The notes below the pieces were generated by a model. It was not told where the DNA came from and ran no database searches. It saw only the letters and a list, made by a program, of their open reading frames with translations. A stretch of 44,848 bases of DNA from Bacteroidales bacterium (GTDB taxonomy: Bacteria; Bacteroidota; Bacteroidia; Bacteroidales; Muribaculaceae): NCBI GenBank assembly GCA_900766975.1, contig CAAFXO010000042.1, forward strand, positions 1 to 44,848, read 5' to 3'. Made by a program: the position numbers and the translations under genes. Below, piece by piece: positions 16,317 to 23,478 of this stretch (the first letter of the stretch is position 1; every line of letters starts with the position of its first letter).

Positions 16317-17828
16317 TTATTGAGAGATAGTTCCCCCTACCATCACTTTGCGGCAGACCATACCGTAGCGGACGATATAGATTCCGCCGGCCAGGGGGAT
16401 AAACGTTTCTTGTTGATAGCCGGGTACTCGAGTTGCCACTCTTCGCCCGGCGAGGTCATAGATCTCGACTGTCATATCCGTAGATCCTATTGTTATGCCC
16501 TCTCGACCCACCTTCAGGATGTCGCCATCCTCCATCACACTCTCCACTCGGCTATCCACCGAGACTACGAGCGGCAGAGAGGCTGATGACTCTCCCTGCT
16601 TCCAGACAGCACTCACCCGATAGGAGTAGGTAAGTAGAGGCGAAATATCATCATCGACCCAACGATGCTGCTCCTGATCGACCTTGCCGATGTAGAAGCC
16701 ATCGCGATAGATACGATACTCGCGGAGCTCCTGCTCCTCGCTGAGACGCTGTGGTTCATCCCACTCCAAGGCGATCGACGGACGATCGGCATAGCCGTAG
16801 GCCTGACGAAGATTCCTCACACTCGGCAATTCCGACACCACCACTTCCACATCCACCGGATCGCAGTAGTTGTCCTCAAAGTTCTGGTCAATCTCGTAGG
16901 CCAACGCCGACATATACCGGCATCCCATATCGTCGACCACTAATGGAATGTCCGAAAGATTGATCACCTTCTCGCCATCGACCGGGATATCCACTCCTCG
17001 CGTCTCGCTGATCAGATAATAATTCTTATAGAGTCCGACTCGATAATCATCGGCATAGATAGGCTCTCTGCCATTATTGCGGAGTGACACCTCCATCCGC
17101 AACTTCGTGTTGGCATACACCATGCTCGGCACTCTCATAGACATCAGCGAGAGATCATAATCCCTGAGATCGGAGATCGATATATTGTCTAACGCAATAC
17201 ATGAATTGGTGGTTCGCAGGGCAGTGCCGACGAATGATATCCTGACATAATCGCTATCGCGATAATCAGCCAGAGGTAGCTCTACCCGAATCCAGCGATG
17301 TCGTTGATCTTGGGAGAGGGGTGATGAGAAAATCTCAGTGAATGGAAGATCATCGGCAGCAATTTCGACGCCAAACGAGCCTGCATTCGGAGTGTAATAA
17401 TAATAGAACACCAACGAAGGGTCGTAGGCAGCGGAGATATCGACGCAAGGAGAGAGAAGGCGACTCCCACGATGAGCATCACTGCATGTCAACACGCAAG
17501 AAAAGCCATCATCATCCTGTGACTTGATTCCTGTGAGGGAAGAGACCTCCGCATGCCACCGCGTCTCACTATCATCGGCAAAAGGGGCTATCAGCTCACA
17601 CTCCCAAGGGAGAACACCCTGATGCTCTTCCGTCCAATCCTCCCGCAGAGGAAGTCCAAAAACCTCCACATCCCCATGAGCCTTTACAACGACAGCTTCT
17701 CCCTGAGTCGACACTAAGTCTTGATTCCCCTGTGCTGACACAAAGTTTGCATCACCATGTGCCATAACGGATACTGTCGAACCGAAGACCGACAAAAAAG
17801 CAAACAGATATGACAGAAAAGGCTTCAT
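16317..17828 (-). CDS. Exported FN3-type protein with sorting domain
   Basis: The 503-residue protein has a signal peptide (MKPFLSYLFAFLSVFGSTVSVMA). A short imperfect repeat rich in AHGD/AQG/TQG (about 23-57) follows, then a jelly-roll 'cleaved adhesin'-like domain ('LVFYYYYTPNAGSFGVEI', 'RWIRVELPLADY', 'CIALDNISISDL'). A CARDB/FN3 region (about 225-425) is next, and a type IX-like sorting domain closes it ('MTVEIYDLAGRRVATRV', 'PLAGGIYIVRYGMVCRKVMVGG'). The cleaved-adhesin resemblance suggests a surface or secreted binding role. No protease motif is visible. The minus strand has TAATTTTG at 17846-17853, a possible -7 element, but no TTTG at the right distance. Confidence 0.72.
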   Translation of the reverse strand: MKPFLSYLFAFLSVFGSTVSVMAHGDANFVSAQGNQDLVSTQGEAVVVKAHGDVEVFGLPLREDWTEEHQGVLPWECELIAPFADDSETRWHAEVSSLTGIKSQDDDGFSCVLTCSDAHRGSRLLSPCVDISAAYDPSLVFYYYYTPNAGSFGVEIAADDLPFTEIFSSPLSQDQRHRWIRVELPLADYRDSDYVRISFVGTALRTTNSCIALDNISISDLRDYDLSLMSMRVPSMVYANTKLRMEVSLRNNGREPIYADDYRVGLYKNYYLISETRGVDIPVDGEKVINLSDIPLVVDDMGCRYMSALAYEIDQNFEDNYCDPVDVEVVVSELPSVRNLRQAYGYADRPSIALEWDEPQRLSEEQELREYRIYRDGFYIGKVDQEQHRWVDDDISPLLTYSYRVSAVWKQGESSASLPLVVSVDSRVESVMEDGDILKVGREGITIGSTDMTVEIYDLAGRRVATRVPGYQQETFIPLAGGIYIVRYGMVCRKVMVGGTISQ

Positions 17829-17872
17829 AATAAAGAATCAGACCACAAAATTAACAAAAAAAAAGAAAAGAT

Positions 17873-17903
17873 TTTGCAGTTTTAAAAAAAGTAATTAACT
17901 TTG
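17873..17903 (+). promoter_or_regulatory. Predicted promoter of the tRNA-Ser transcript
   Basis: TTTG (17873-17876), a 19-nt spacer and TAACTTTG (17896-17903) match the consensus fully. The next functional element downstream is the tRNA at 18079, giving a leader of about 170 nt that holds four 31-bp repeats. Confidence 0.7.
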
Positions 17904-17931
17904 CACTCGCAAACCACAGCGCAAAAGCGCA

Positions 17932-18055
17932 AAAGACGACTCCAAGTCAACGAAAAGCGCCGAAAGACGACTCCAAGTCAACGAAAAGCGCCGAAAGACG
18001 ACTCCAAGTCAACGAAAAGCGCCGAAAGACGACACCAAGTCAACGAAAAGCGCGC
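17932..18055 (+). repeat. 31-bp tandem repeat, four copies
   Basis: Copies begin at 17932, 17963, 17994 and 18025 (start AAAGACGACTCCAAGTCAAC). Only the last copies differ by a base or two. Each contains GACT-CCA-AGTC, a small hairpin. The 31-bp period shifts the frame, so it is not coding. It lies between a promoter and a tRNA. Confidence 0.9.
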
Positions 18056-18078
18056 CGAGGCAAGTGGTGACACATATT

Positions 18079-18165
18079 GGAGAGGTGGGTGAGTGGCTGA
18101 AACCACCAGTTTGCTAAACTGACGTAGGAGCAATCCTACCACGAGTTCGAATCTCGTCCTCTCCG
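18079..18165 (+). tRNA. tRNA-Ser (anticodon GCT)
   Basis: An 87-nt class II tRNA. The acceptor GGAGAGG pairs with CCTCTCC (18158-18164) and the discriminator is G. The anticodon loop TTGCTAA places GCT at 18113-18115, reading AGC/AGU. The long variable arm GTAGGAGCAATCCTAC and T-arm GAGTTCGAATCTC are intact. CCA is not encoded. Confidence 0.95.
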
Positions 18166-18168
18166 CCC

Positions 18169-18201
18169 GAGCCTGCAGCAACCTGCCGCAGGCTCTTTTT
18201 T
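18169..18201 (+). terminator. Terminator after tRNA-Ser
   Basis: An 8-bp stem GAGCCTGC/GCAGGCTC with an 11-nt loop is followed by TTTTTT, starting 4 nt after the tRNA. Confidence 0.88.
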
Positions 18202-18211
18202 GTTATACCCA

Positions 18212-18382
18212 CCCCAAGAGCCCCACTCAGCCCCACTCAGCCCCAAGCCAAGCCCCAAGTGCCCCAAGCAAGCCCCACTCAGCCCCAAGCCAAGCCCCAA
18301 GTGCCCCACTCAGCCCTAAGCCAAGCCCCACTCAGCCCCACTCAGCCCCACTCAGCCCCAAGCGAGCCCCAAGCCAAGACCC
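18212..18382. repeat. C-rich degenerate repeats
   Basis: The stretch is made of short blocks 'AGCCCCACTC', 'AGCCCCAAGCCA' and 'CCCCAAGTGCC' in varying order. Related 'AGCCCAAGTGCCG' blocks lie on the other side of the transposase gene at about 19504-19640. No gene is visible. Confidence 0.75.
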
Positions 18383-18430
18383 AAGTGCCGACGCGAAAGC
18401 TACTGTGTCAAGCGATTCCATCGCTTGATA
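18383..18430. repeat. REP-like element, copy 1, with hairpin
   Basis: The 48-bp element matches 19628-19675 except at two positions. It ends in a hairpin with perfect 9-bp arms TCAAGCGAT/ATCGCTTGA and a 3-nt loop (18408-18428). On the minus strand GTAG follows the hairpin, like the tetranucleotide of RAYT-recognised REPs. The hairpin forms the last six codons and stop of the transposase gene. Confidence 0.8.
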
Positions 18431-19427
18431 AAACCCTCCCGCCTCCGGCGATCTTCTCCGCCATCTCATTCAGCTCCAAGCACTGCGACCGGCTGATACT
18501 CTTCCGCTGCATGTGATACTCCCACGGGCTTATCTGCAACAGCAAGCCCCGTGAGCATGCATAAAAACTCTCCCCAGACGGCTTATAAAGCGACGGAAAG
18601 CCATTCTCCCGAAGAAAGATGACTCGATACCCCCTATCCATCGCCGCCCGAAGCACCACCTTCTCCTTCGGTGAGATCGCCGCGCTCACAAGAACTCCCC
18701 CGCGCTCCCCACACGCCATCCACGCCTCATATAGACGCTCATATTCCTCCTCACTGTAGCGACGATGCACCACCACCGCCATCTTATCCGGTATGTCCAA
18801 CAGAAATCGATTCCCCACAATCTGACAACACCTCCCTGCCACTTCCATGTCATGCAACACAGTAAAATACTCCGGATACTCTCGCTTGATCAGTAGACGC
18901 CGAGGATTCTCCTGAAGATACTTGACCCATCTATCCCACTGACCCTCCTCCACCAAAACCTTGTCGTTATACCCTCGCTCGAAGAGCCCCTTCCCGTGAG
19001 TATCCCCTATATGAAACATCCGCCAATATGCCTTATTACAACCCATCTTAAAACCCGACACTACCTTGCCAAGATGCTTCCCCTCAGGCAGATTCTCCTT
19101 GACTTTGACTATCAGATGGATATGATCCGGCATAATACACACCTCCCATACCGTTATCATCGGATAGTAATACTCGATCTTTCTGATTTCTTCGTTGAGG
19201 ATCGCCTCTCCAAGCCGTGAAAGCACCACACGCGGGCTATCCGGAGATCCGGGAGCAGCATCAGCGCGCCCCGCCAGCTCACCCAAAATCGGCATCCGGC
19301 CCTCCACCACAAGAGTCAGCATATAAGCTCCCTTCCATTGGTAATTATGCCACGAAGAGCGTCGTTTCATCGAATGGATCGTCTCATTGAGATTCATCTC
19401 GCGGGCTGTATCATCATCTATACGCAT
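18408..19427 (-). CDS. REP-associated tyrosine transposase (Y1/HUH) with SLOG-like C-terminal domain
   Basis: The 339-residue protein has the IS200/RAYT layout: an N-terminal strand 'WKGAYMLTLVVEGR' (about 31-44), the HUH metal motif 'MPDHIHLIV' with H102 and H104, and a downstream helix with candidate catalytic Tyr134. 'GLFERGYNDKVL' follows. From about 215 to 305 there is an extra domain ('GGVLVSAAISPKEKVVLRAA', 'GYRVIFLRENGF', 'KPSGESFYACSRGLLLQISPWEY') that resembles a Rossmann/SLOG (DprA-like) fold. RAYTs cut single-stranded REP hairpins. The gene is flanked by such hairpins and its own last codons are part of one. Starts at 19397 or 19370 (MKRRSSWHNY) are possible. The N-terminus overlaps the DUF1573 frame by 10 nt. 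Confidence 0.82.
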   Translation of the reverse strand: MRIDDDTAREMNLNETIHSMKRRSSWHNYQWKGAYMLTLVVEGRMPILGELAGRADAAPGSPDSPRVVLSRLGEAILNEEIRKIEYYYPMITVWEVCIMPDHIHLIVKVKENLPEGKHLGKVVSGFKMGCNKAYWRMFHIGDTHGKGLFERGYNDKVLVEEGQWDRWVKYLQENPRRLLIKREYPEYFTVLHDMEVAGRCCQIVGNRFLLDIPDKMAVVVHRRYSEEEYERLYEAWMACGERGGVLVSAAISPKEKVVLRAAMDRGYRVIFLRENGFPSLYKPSGESFYACSRGLLLQISPWEYHMQRKSISRSQCLELNEMAEKIAGGGRVLSSDGIA

Positions 19428-20530
19428 AACAAAGAAAATTTAAGGCTCGACAGCCAAACTATCGAGAACAGTAAAAAAACAGAGCCGGAGCCCGGAATCG
19501 GAAGAGCCCAAGTGCCGCCCCCGGGCCAAGACCTAAGTGCCGGCGCGAGAGCCCAAGTGCCGCCCCCGGGCCAAGACCCCAAAGCTACCCCCTGAAGAGC
19601 CCAAGGGCCGCCACCGGGCCGAGACCTAAGTGCCGGCGCGAGAGCTACTGTGTCAAGCGATTCCATCGCTTGATAGTGCCCGCTGTGGCGAAGAGAAGTG
19701 AGCCCGGAGCTGAGGGTGAGCCCGGAGCTGAGGGTGAGCCCGGAGGCTGTGGCAAGCGCCGAGTCAAGGGTGAGGGTGACAGGAAGGCAGACACCTGCTA
19801 TCCGAAGGGTGTCGGCGATAGCCGACCTCTCTGCTCGAGGGGTTGTGCCACAGAGCAGGGTGTCGACTCGGGTTGTGCCGCAGAGCAGGGTGTCGACTCG
19901 GGTTGTGCCACAGAGCAGGGTGTCGGCGACGAGGCGCGTGGTGAGCGCCTGCAGGGCTATAGGCTCTGACTCCCCCGGGGGCAGCAGGTCGCGCCATTGA
20001 TGCGCCTTCAGCCATCGCGGCCCCTCAACCCGCAGTCTCAGCGTGTCAGACCCCGCATTATATACCTCCACCATCTCCACAGGCGATTCGCCCGGATGAA
20101 CTCCCCCAAATTCCACCATCGCCACAGAGAGATATACATCCCCCTGACGATGAGGAAAGTAGCGTCGCAAAGTCGTGTCGCTCGCCACTACCCTCGCCAC
20201 CATGTCAAGCCGATAGCGGCCCGTAGTCGTGGCTACATACACACTCTTCTCCTGATAGCCATAACGCCCCGACGGATCAAACCTCACATCCACATACAGA
20301 CTATCCTCCGGCGACACCATCCGCTCATCCCATGCCCCCACCACACACCCACACGAAGTGCGAACATCTGTGACAGCCATCGACTTATTACCCTCTGTCC
20401 GCAACCAAAAACGATGACTCACCACTCCCCCATCGCCCGACACAAGCCCAAAGTCATGGCGTAGCTCCGGCGATGCCACAACTGCCATCGCCGCCACAAT
20501 AATGAGTAATATCGACACAAATTTGCGCAT
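19418..20530 (-). CDS. DUF1573 exported protein with repeat-derived C-terminal extension
   Basis: The protein has 370 residues. It opens with a signal peptide (MRKFVSILLIIVAAMAVVAS), then a DUF1573 domain (about 20-110, 'ELRHDFGLVSGDGG', 'TDVRTSCGCVVGAWD', 'VDVRFDPSGRYGYQEKSVYV'), and a second similar domain ('VEFGGVHPGESPVEMVEVYN'). From about 190 the sequence becomes repetitive: three 10-residue repeats 'VDTLLCGTTR', then 6-residue 'SSGLTL' repeats. It then reads through a REP-like hairpin and C-rich repeats ('RPGGGPWAL') to a stop at 19418. The native C-terminus has probably been lost or overrun by repeat insertion. DUF1573 proteins are periplasmic ASH/Ig-like proteins of unknown role. The first 190 residues are reliable; the tail is doubtful. 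Confidence 0.7.
   Translation of the reverse strand: MRKFVSILLIIVAAMAVVASPELRHDFGLVSGDGGVVSHRFWLRTEGNKSMAVTDVRTSCGCVVGAWDERMVSPEDSLYVDVRFDPSGRYGYQEKSVYVATTTGRYRLDMVARVVASDTTLRRYFPHRQGDVYLSVAMVEFGGVHPGESPVEMVEVYNAGSDTLRLRVEGPRWLKAHQWRDLLPPGESEPIALQALTTRLVADTLLCGTTRVDTLLCGTTRVDTLLCGTTPRAERSAIADTLRIAGVCLPVTLTLDSALATASGLTLSSGLTLSSGLTSLRHSGHYQAMESLDTVALAPALRSRPGGGPWALQGVALGSWPGGGTWALAPALRSWPGGGTWALPIPGSGSVFLLFSIVWLSSLKFSLLCV
19628..19675. repeat. REP-like element, copy 2, with hairpin
   Basis: It is the same 48-bp element as 18383-18430 (two differences) in the same orientation. The hairpin is at 19653-19673. It lies inside the extended 3' part of the DUF1573 frame, which reads it as HYQAMESLDTVA. 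Confidence 0.8.
19698..19749. repeat. 18-bp tandem repeat inside the DUF1573 gene
   Basis: GTGAGCCCGGAGCTGAGG occurs at 19698 and 19716, with a partial third copy at 19734. The length is a multiple of three, so copy changes keep the frame. Confidence 0.85.
19841..19925. repeat. 30-bp tandem repeat inside the DUF1573 gene
   Basis: Units begin at 19841, 19871 and 19901 (start GGTTGTGCCACAGAGCAGGG). One to a few bases differ. Each encodes ten residues, VDTLLCGTTR. Confidence 0.9.
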
Positions 20531-20611
20531 ATCAGACCAATTTTAAGACTAAATATCCCCAAATTTAAGAATTATTTGCCACTTTCTGTCGGTTATTTTG
20601 CTTTTTTATTT

Positions 20612-20619
20612 TATATTTG
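20612..20619 (+). promoter_or_regulatory. Possible -7 element before the PNGase F-like gene
   Basis: TATATTTG fits the -7 consensus and lies 43 nt before the ATG at 20663, but no TTTG occurs at the expected distance upstream. Confidence 0.4.
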
Positions 20620-20662
20620 TGTCTTCAAATTATTCTTTAACTACATTCCAACCTTATCAAGT

Positions 20663-22054
20663 ATGAAAAGATTATTACTTCCCTTATTCTTGTCGGCGGC
20701 TATCCTCCCCGTATTCGCTGAAGAAGAGCCGGAGCCCCGCTCCATGCGTCTCTTCGACCAGGTTGTCTTCTACGACGGCTATAACGGCACAGTCTTCGAT
20801 GCCGACCTCGACGACGGCATCCTGCGCCATCGCAACTCACTCTACGCCATCCGTCTCACCGACGAGCAACTCGACTTCTTCGGCCCCACCACCGAGATGA
20901 AAGTCCGCGTCGGTGCTCTCTGCGACAACTACGACCGCATCGGCAACATCAACCTCGCTCTCGTGCCCAAAGGCCGCGAATCATATACCATTGACGATGA
21001 AGACATCCACCGCTCCGAACTGGGCCGCTTCATCACCCCCTTCATGAACAAAAACAAATACCCCACCTCCGTGCCATACTCATACGTGGTCGACAACCTC
21101 GGTTACCTGATGCATGACATGGACCTCCGCGCCACCTACGACTACTGGATCGAATTCGAACTCTTCGGCGTGCCTTACGCCGCCAACCAGCAAGTCGAAG
21201 GTTGCGCCGACCGCAACGATGTCTTCTCCGGCACTCTCGACTTCGAATGTCCCGACGACCCCATGGAGGGTAACACCATCGACGTTTTCGTGCCCATATA
21301 CATGAAAATCCCCGAATACGACGGTCGTTACAACCTCAACAACTACACCGCCACTGCCACCGACGAACTCGGCAAAACCGAACGCACATTCACCTTCGAA
21401 GTCCCCGAAAACGTAGCTGACGGCCTCATCTGCCTGATCACCTCCAACCATGGCGCCAACGCCGGTGGCGAAGAATACAACCGCCGCTGGCACTACGTAT
21501 ACATCGACGACGAACTCGTGCTCACCTACAAACCGGGCCGCAAAAGCTGCGAACCATTCCGCAAATACAACACCCAAGCCAACGGCATCTACGGCTGGAC
21601 ATCCAAGAGCGACCAAGCTTGGCAATCATTCAGCAACTGGTGTCCCGGCGACGTAATCGACAACCGCATCATCCGCCTCGGAGCATTCGAAGCCGGCACC
21701 CACAAAATCAAAATCTCAGTGCCCGACGCCGTATTCCAAGATGCTCAAGGCGACATCCCCGTATCCATCTACTTCCAGGGACTCACCGAAGGAGCACTCC
21801 CCGACATGAGTGCCATCAACGAGATCGAATACCTCAAAGATGTAACCTTCAAGATGGAAAATGGCGAAATCACCTTCGCCTGTGAAGAGCCCATAGTAGG
21901 TGTAGAACTCCTTGACATAGAAGGCCGCCTCTTGGATGCCCAATGGAAGCGAGGCCTCACCACCTACAACGCCGCCGGTCACACCCCCGGCCTATACCTC
22001 CTCCGCCTATACACCGAAGATGGCTACACCATAACCCGCAAATTCCGCCGATAA
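20663..22054 (+). CDS. Exported PNGase F-like protein (peptide-N-glycosidase family)
   Basis: The start is the ATG at 20663 (MKRLLLPLFLSAAILPVFA), giving 463 residues with a signal peptide. Two jelly-roll halves recall Flavobacterium PNGase F. 'CDNYDRIGNINLAL' (88-100) aligns with CDEWDRYANVYV, so D91 would match catalytic D60. 'LGRFITPF' (120-127) matches IGRFITPY. 'SNHGANAGGEEYNRRWHYVYID' (261-282) aligns with the segment carrying E206, and 'NWCPGD' (325-330) matches GWCPGM. PNGase F releases N-glycans from glycoproteins. The last 75 residues are a type IX-like sorting domain ('VELLDIEGRLLDAQW', 'PGLYLLRLYTEDGYTITRKF'). The similarity is read by eye and activity is inferred. Confidence 0.7.
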   Translation: MKRLLLPLFLSAAILPVFAEEEPEPRSMRLFDQVVFYDGYNGTVFDADLDDGILRHRNSLYAIRLTDEQLDFFGPTTEMKVRVGALCDNYDRIGNINLALVPKGRESYTIDDEDIHRSELGRFITPFMNKNKYPTSVPYSYVVDNLGYLMHDMDLRATYDYWIEFELFGVPYAANQQVEGCADRNDVFSGTLDFECPDDPMEGNTIDVFVPIYMKIPEYDGRYNLNNYTATATDELGKTERTFTFEVPENVADGLICLITSNHGANAGGEEYNRRWHYVYIDDELVLTYKPGRKSCEPFRKYNTQANGIYGWTSKSDQAWQSFSNWCPGDVIDNRIIRLGAFEAGTHKIKISVPDAVFQDAQGDIPVSIYFQGLTEGALPDMSAINEIEYLKDVTFKMENGEITFACEEPIVGVELLDIEGRLLDAQWKRGLTTYNAAGHTPGLYLLRLYTEDGYTITRKFRR

Positions 22055-22082
22055 TCCCCTCCGGCAAATCCCCATACAATAG

Positions 22083-22129
22083 CCCGAGACCAAGCAAAAA
22101 AAACATTCCGGTCTCGGGATGTTTTTTTT
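22083..22129 (+). terminator. Terminator after the PNGase F-like gene
   Basis: The arms CCCGAGACC (22083-22091) and GGTCTCGGG (22110-22118) are followed by ATG and eight T. An alternative stem, A8-CAT with ATG-T8, uses the loop. Confidence 0.8.
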
Positions 22130-22176
22130 ACATAATCATCTCTATTTGTGAAAAATTGTCTATATTTGCAAAACGG

Positions 22177-22411
22177 ACCGACAAAGCACTCGCTTCAGTT
22201 TAATCAGTAGACAACCTAAATGGGCGTTGTTTTGTTCTGTCAACTGATGAACAGGATTTTACTGAATTTTTAGCTACGCGGCTCTGCTTCAGTTAAATCA
22301 GGTCAATCAGTAGACAACCCCAAACAGAAGTTGGAGGCTCTTCGAGCATCGGCGTTATTTTGTTTTTAACCTAAGATTTTACTGATTTTACTGATGGGAG
22401 TATTGTGGTGA
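22177..22411. repeat. Interspersed non-coding repeat, copy 3, with 118-bp direct repeat (left)
   Basis: 22177-22294 equals 23478-23595 except for one base; the pair flanks the second FISUMP gene. The remainder matches copies 1, 2 and 4. Further right, 22412-22557 has small dyads (CTCGCC/GGCGAG; GCATCGGG/CCCGATGC at 22488-22514) and no gene. Confidence 0.8.
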
Positions 22412-22557
22412 TATACAGGGGGTTATTGGGCTTTCAGCCCGCTGACGTGAGAGATGGGTAAAAATCGACTCGCCTTTGGCGAGGGGGGAGCATCGGGGCT
22501 TTAAATGTCCCGATGCAAATGAATTAAATTAATCAAATGAATCGAATGCGCTTCGCT

Positions 22558-23352
22558 TTATTCTACTACAGGGCGAATGGAATGGCCGACGTCACGGCGG
22601 TTAAAACTCACGCGTTGGATCGAGGAATTGAAGCAGATGATCCAGGCGCTGCCGGTATAGCTCTCGTAGGGCGTAGAGCTCCAATAATAGCCGCCCTCTC
22701 CAACGTCTTCAGGCGACGTCCCGAAACGATAGCCAGCGGCGGGAAGGAAGATGGATTTGCCATTCTTGCCGGTTACTTTGTAGCCGTTATGGCCACCTTG
22801 TGTTGTCCATGTCCAGGTACACTTGTCTCTGAGTTCTTGGAACTCTGCCTCGGTCGGCAGTCGCCAAGAGCCACCCCACTTGTAGCGGGCTACATCGTAA
22901 GATGAGTTACCTCCGATGTTACCCATACTCTTGTCGTAGGTCTTGCTATTGTCTCTGTAGTAACTCGACTTAGTAGAAGTTTCGCCCCAGGCGTAATAAT
23001 TGCCGTTATCGGAGGGGGAGTTAGCGCCGACATTGCAGGTCGCCCACTTGACACTCAGGCCCAGGTCTACCCACTCGTAGCCATTGTGTGAACCTTGAAG
23101 TCGAGCTTCGCGTGCTTTGCGTTCTTGCTCTTCACGTTCTAATCGTTCACGCTCTTCGCGTTCTTTACGCTCGCGCTCGGCTTTGGCTTTGCGTCTTTTT
23201 TCGGCTTCTTGTTGCTTGCGCCGTTGTTCTTCTTTTTTCTTCTGCGCATCTACTTGCTCCTGCTTCTTCTTCCCCGGACGCGAGATCGGGTCTTGGGGCA
23301 GTGCCATCATGGGGATCAAAGCCACAAGGAGGAATATCACCAATCGTTTCAT
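22558..23352 (-). CDS. FISUMP-domain exported protein with charged helical linker
   Basis: The preferred start is the ATG at 23352 (MKRLVIFLLVALIPMMA), just downstream of a predicted promoter; earlier in-frame starts would lie at or before that promoter. The 264-residue product has a signal peptide. A highly charged K/E/R/Q helix follows (about 27-88, probably a coiled coil), then a complete FISUMP domain: 'VDLGLSVKWATCNVGA', 'YYAWGETSTKS', 'WGGSWRLPTEAEFQEL', 'FLPAAGYR', 'GYYWSSTPYES' and a C-terminal 'SIRPVVE'. It is paralogous to the gene at 1-368, from which it differs mainly by the inserted linker. Exact function unknown. It is framed by 118-bp direct repeats. Confidence 0.85.
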   Translation of the reverse strand: MKRLVIFLLVALIPMMALPQDPISRPGKKKQEQVDAQKKKEEQRRKQQEAEKRRKAKAERERKEREERERLEREEQERKAREARLQGSHNGYEWVDLGLSVKWATCNVGANSPSDNGNYYAWGETSTKSSYYRDNSKTYDKSMGNIGGNSSYDVARYKWGGSWRLPTEAEFQELRDKCTWTWTTQGGHNGYKVTGKNGKSIFLPAAGYRFGTSPEDVGEGGYYWSSTPYESYTGSAWIICFNSSIQRVSFNRRDVGHSIRPVVE

Positions 23353-23387
23353 ATTCATCAGATTTTCTAAGAAAGCATTTTGTTTCA

Positions 23388-23421
23388 CAAAAGTAAGAAA
23401 AAATTTAGCATCGCAAGCAAA
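23388..23421 (-). promoter_or_regulatory. Predicted promoter of the second FISUMP gene
   Basis: TACTTTTG (23388-23395) and TTTG (23418-23421), 22 nt apart, on the minus strand. Element and spacing are identical to those of the first FISUMP gene. Confidence 0.6.
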
Positions 23422-23458
23422 TAACAACGACAAAATTTTGCATCATCCCGGCAGTAGG

Positions 23459-23478
23459 GACGTGATACATCACGTCCA
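23459..23478. repeat. Palindrome GGACGTGATACATCACGTCC, copy 2
   Basis: Same palindrome and flank ('GTAGGGACGTGATACATCAC') as at 471-490, at a matching position upstream of the FISUMP gene. Confidence 0.6.

Noticed and set aside
17932..18055. 31-bp repeats as a CRISPR array or coding sequence
   Set aside because: The repeats are contiguous without spacers, and the 31-bp period breaks any reading frame.
22161..22168. TATATTTG after the PNGase F-like gene as a promoter
   Set aside because: No TTTG at the right distance and no gene downstream on that strand.
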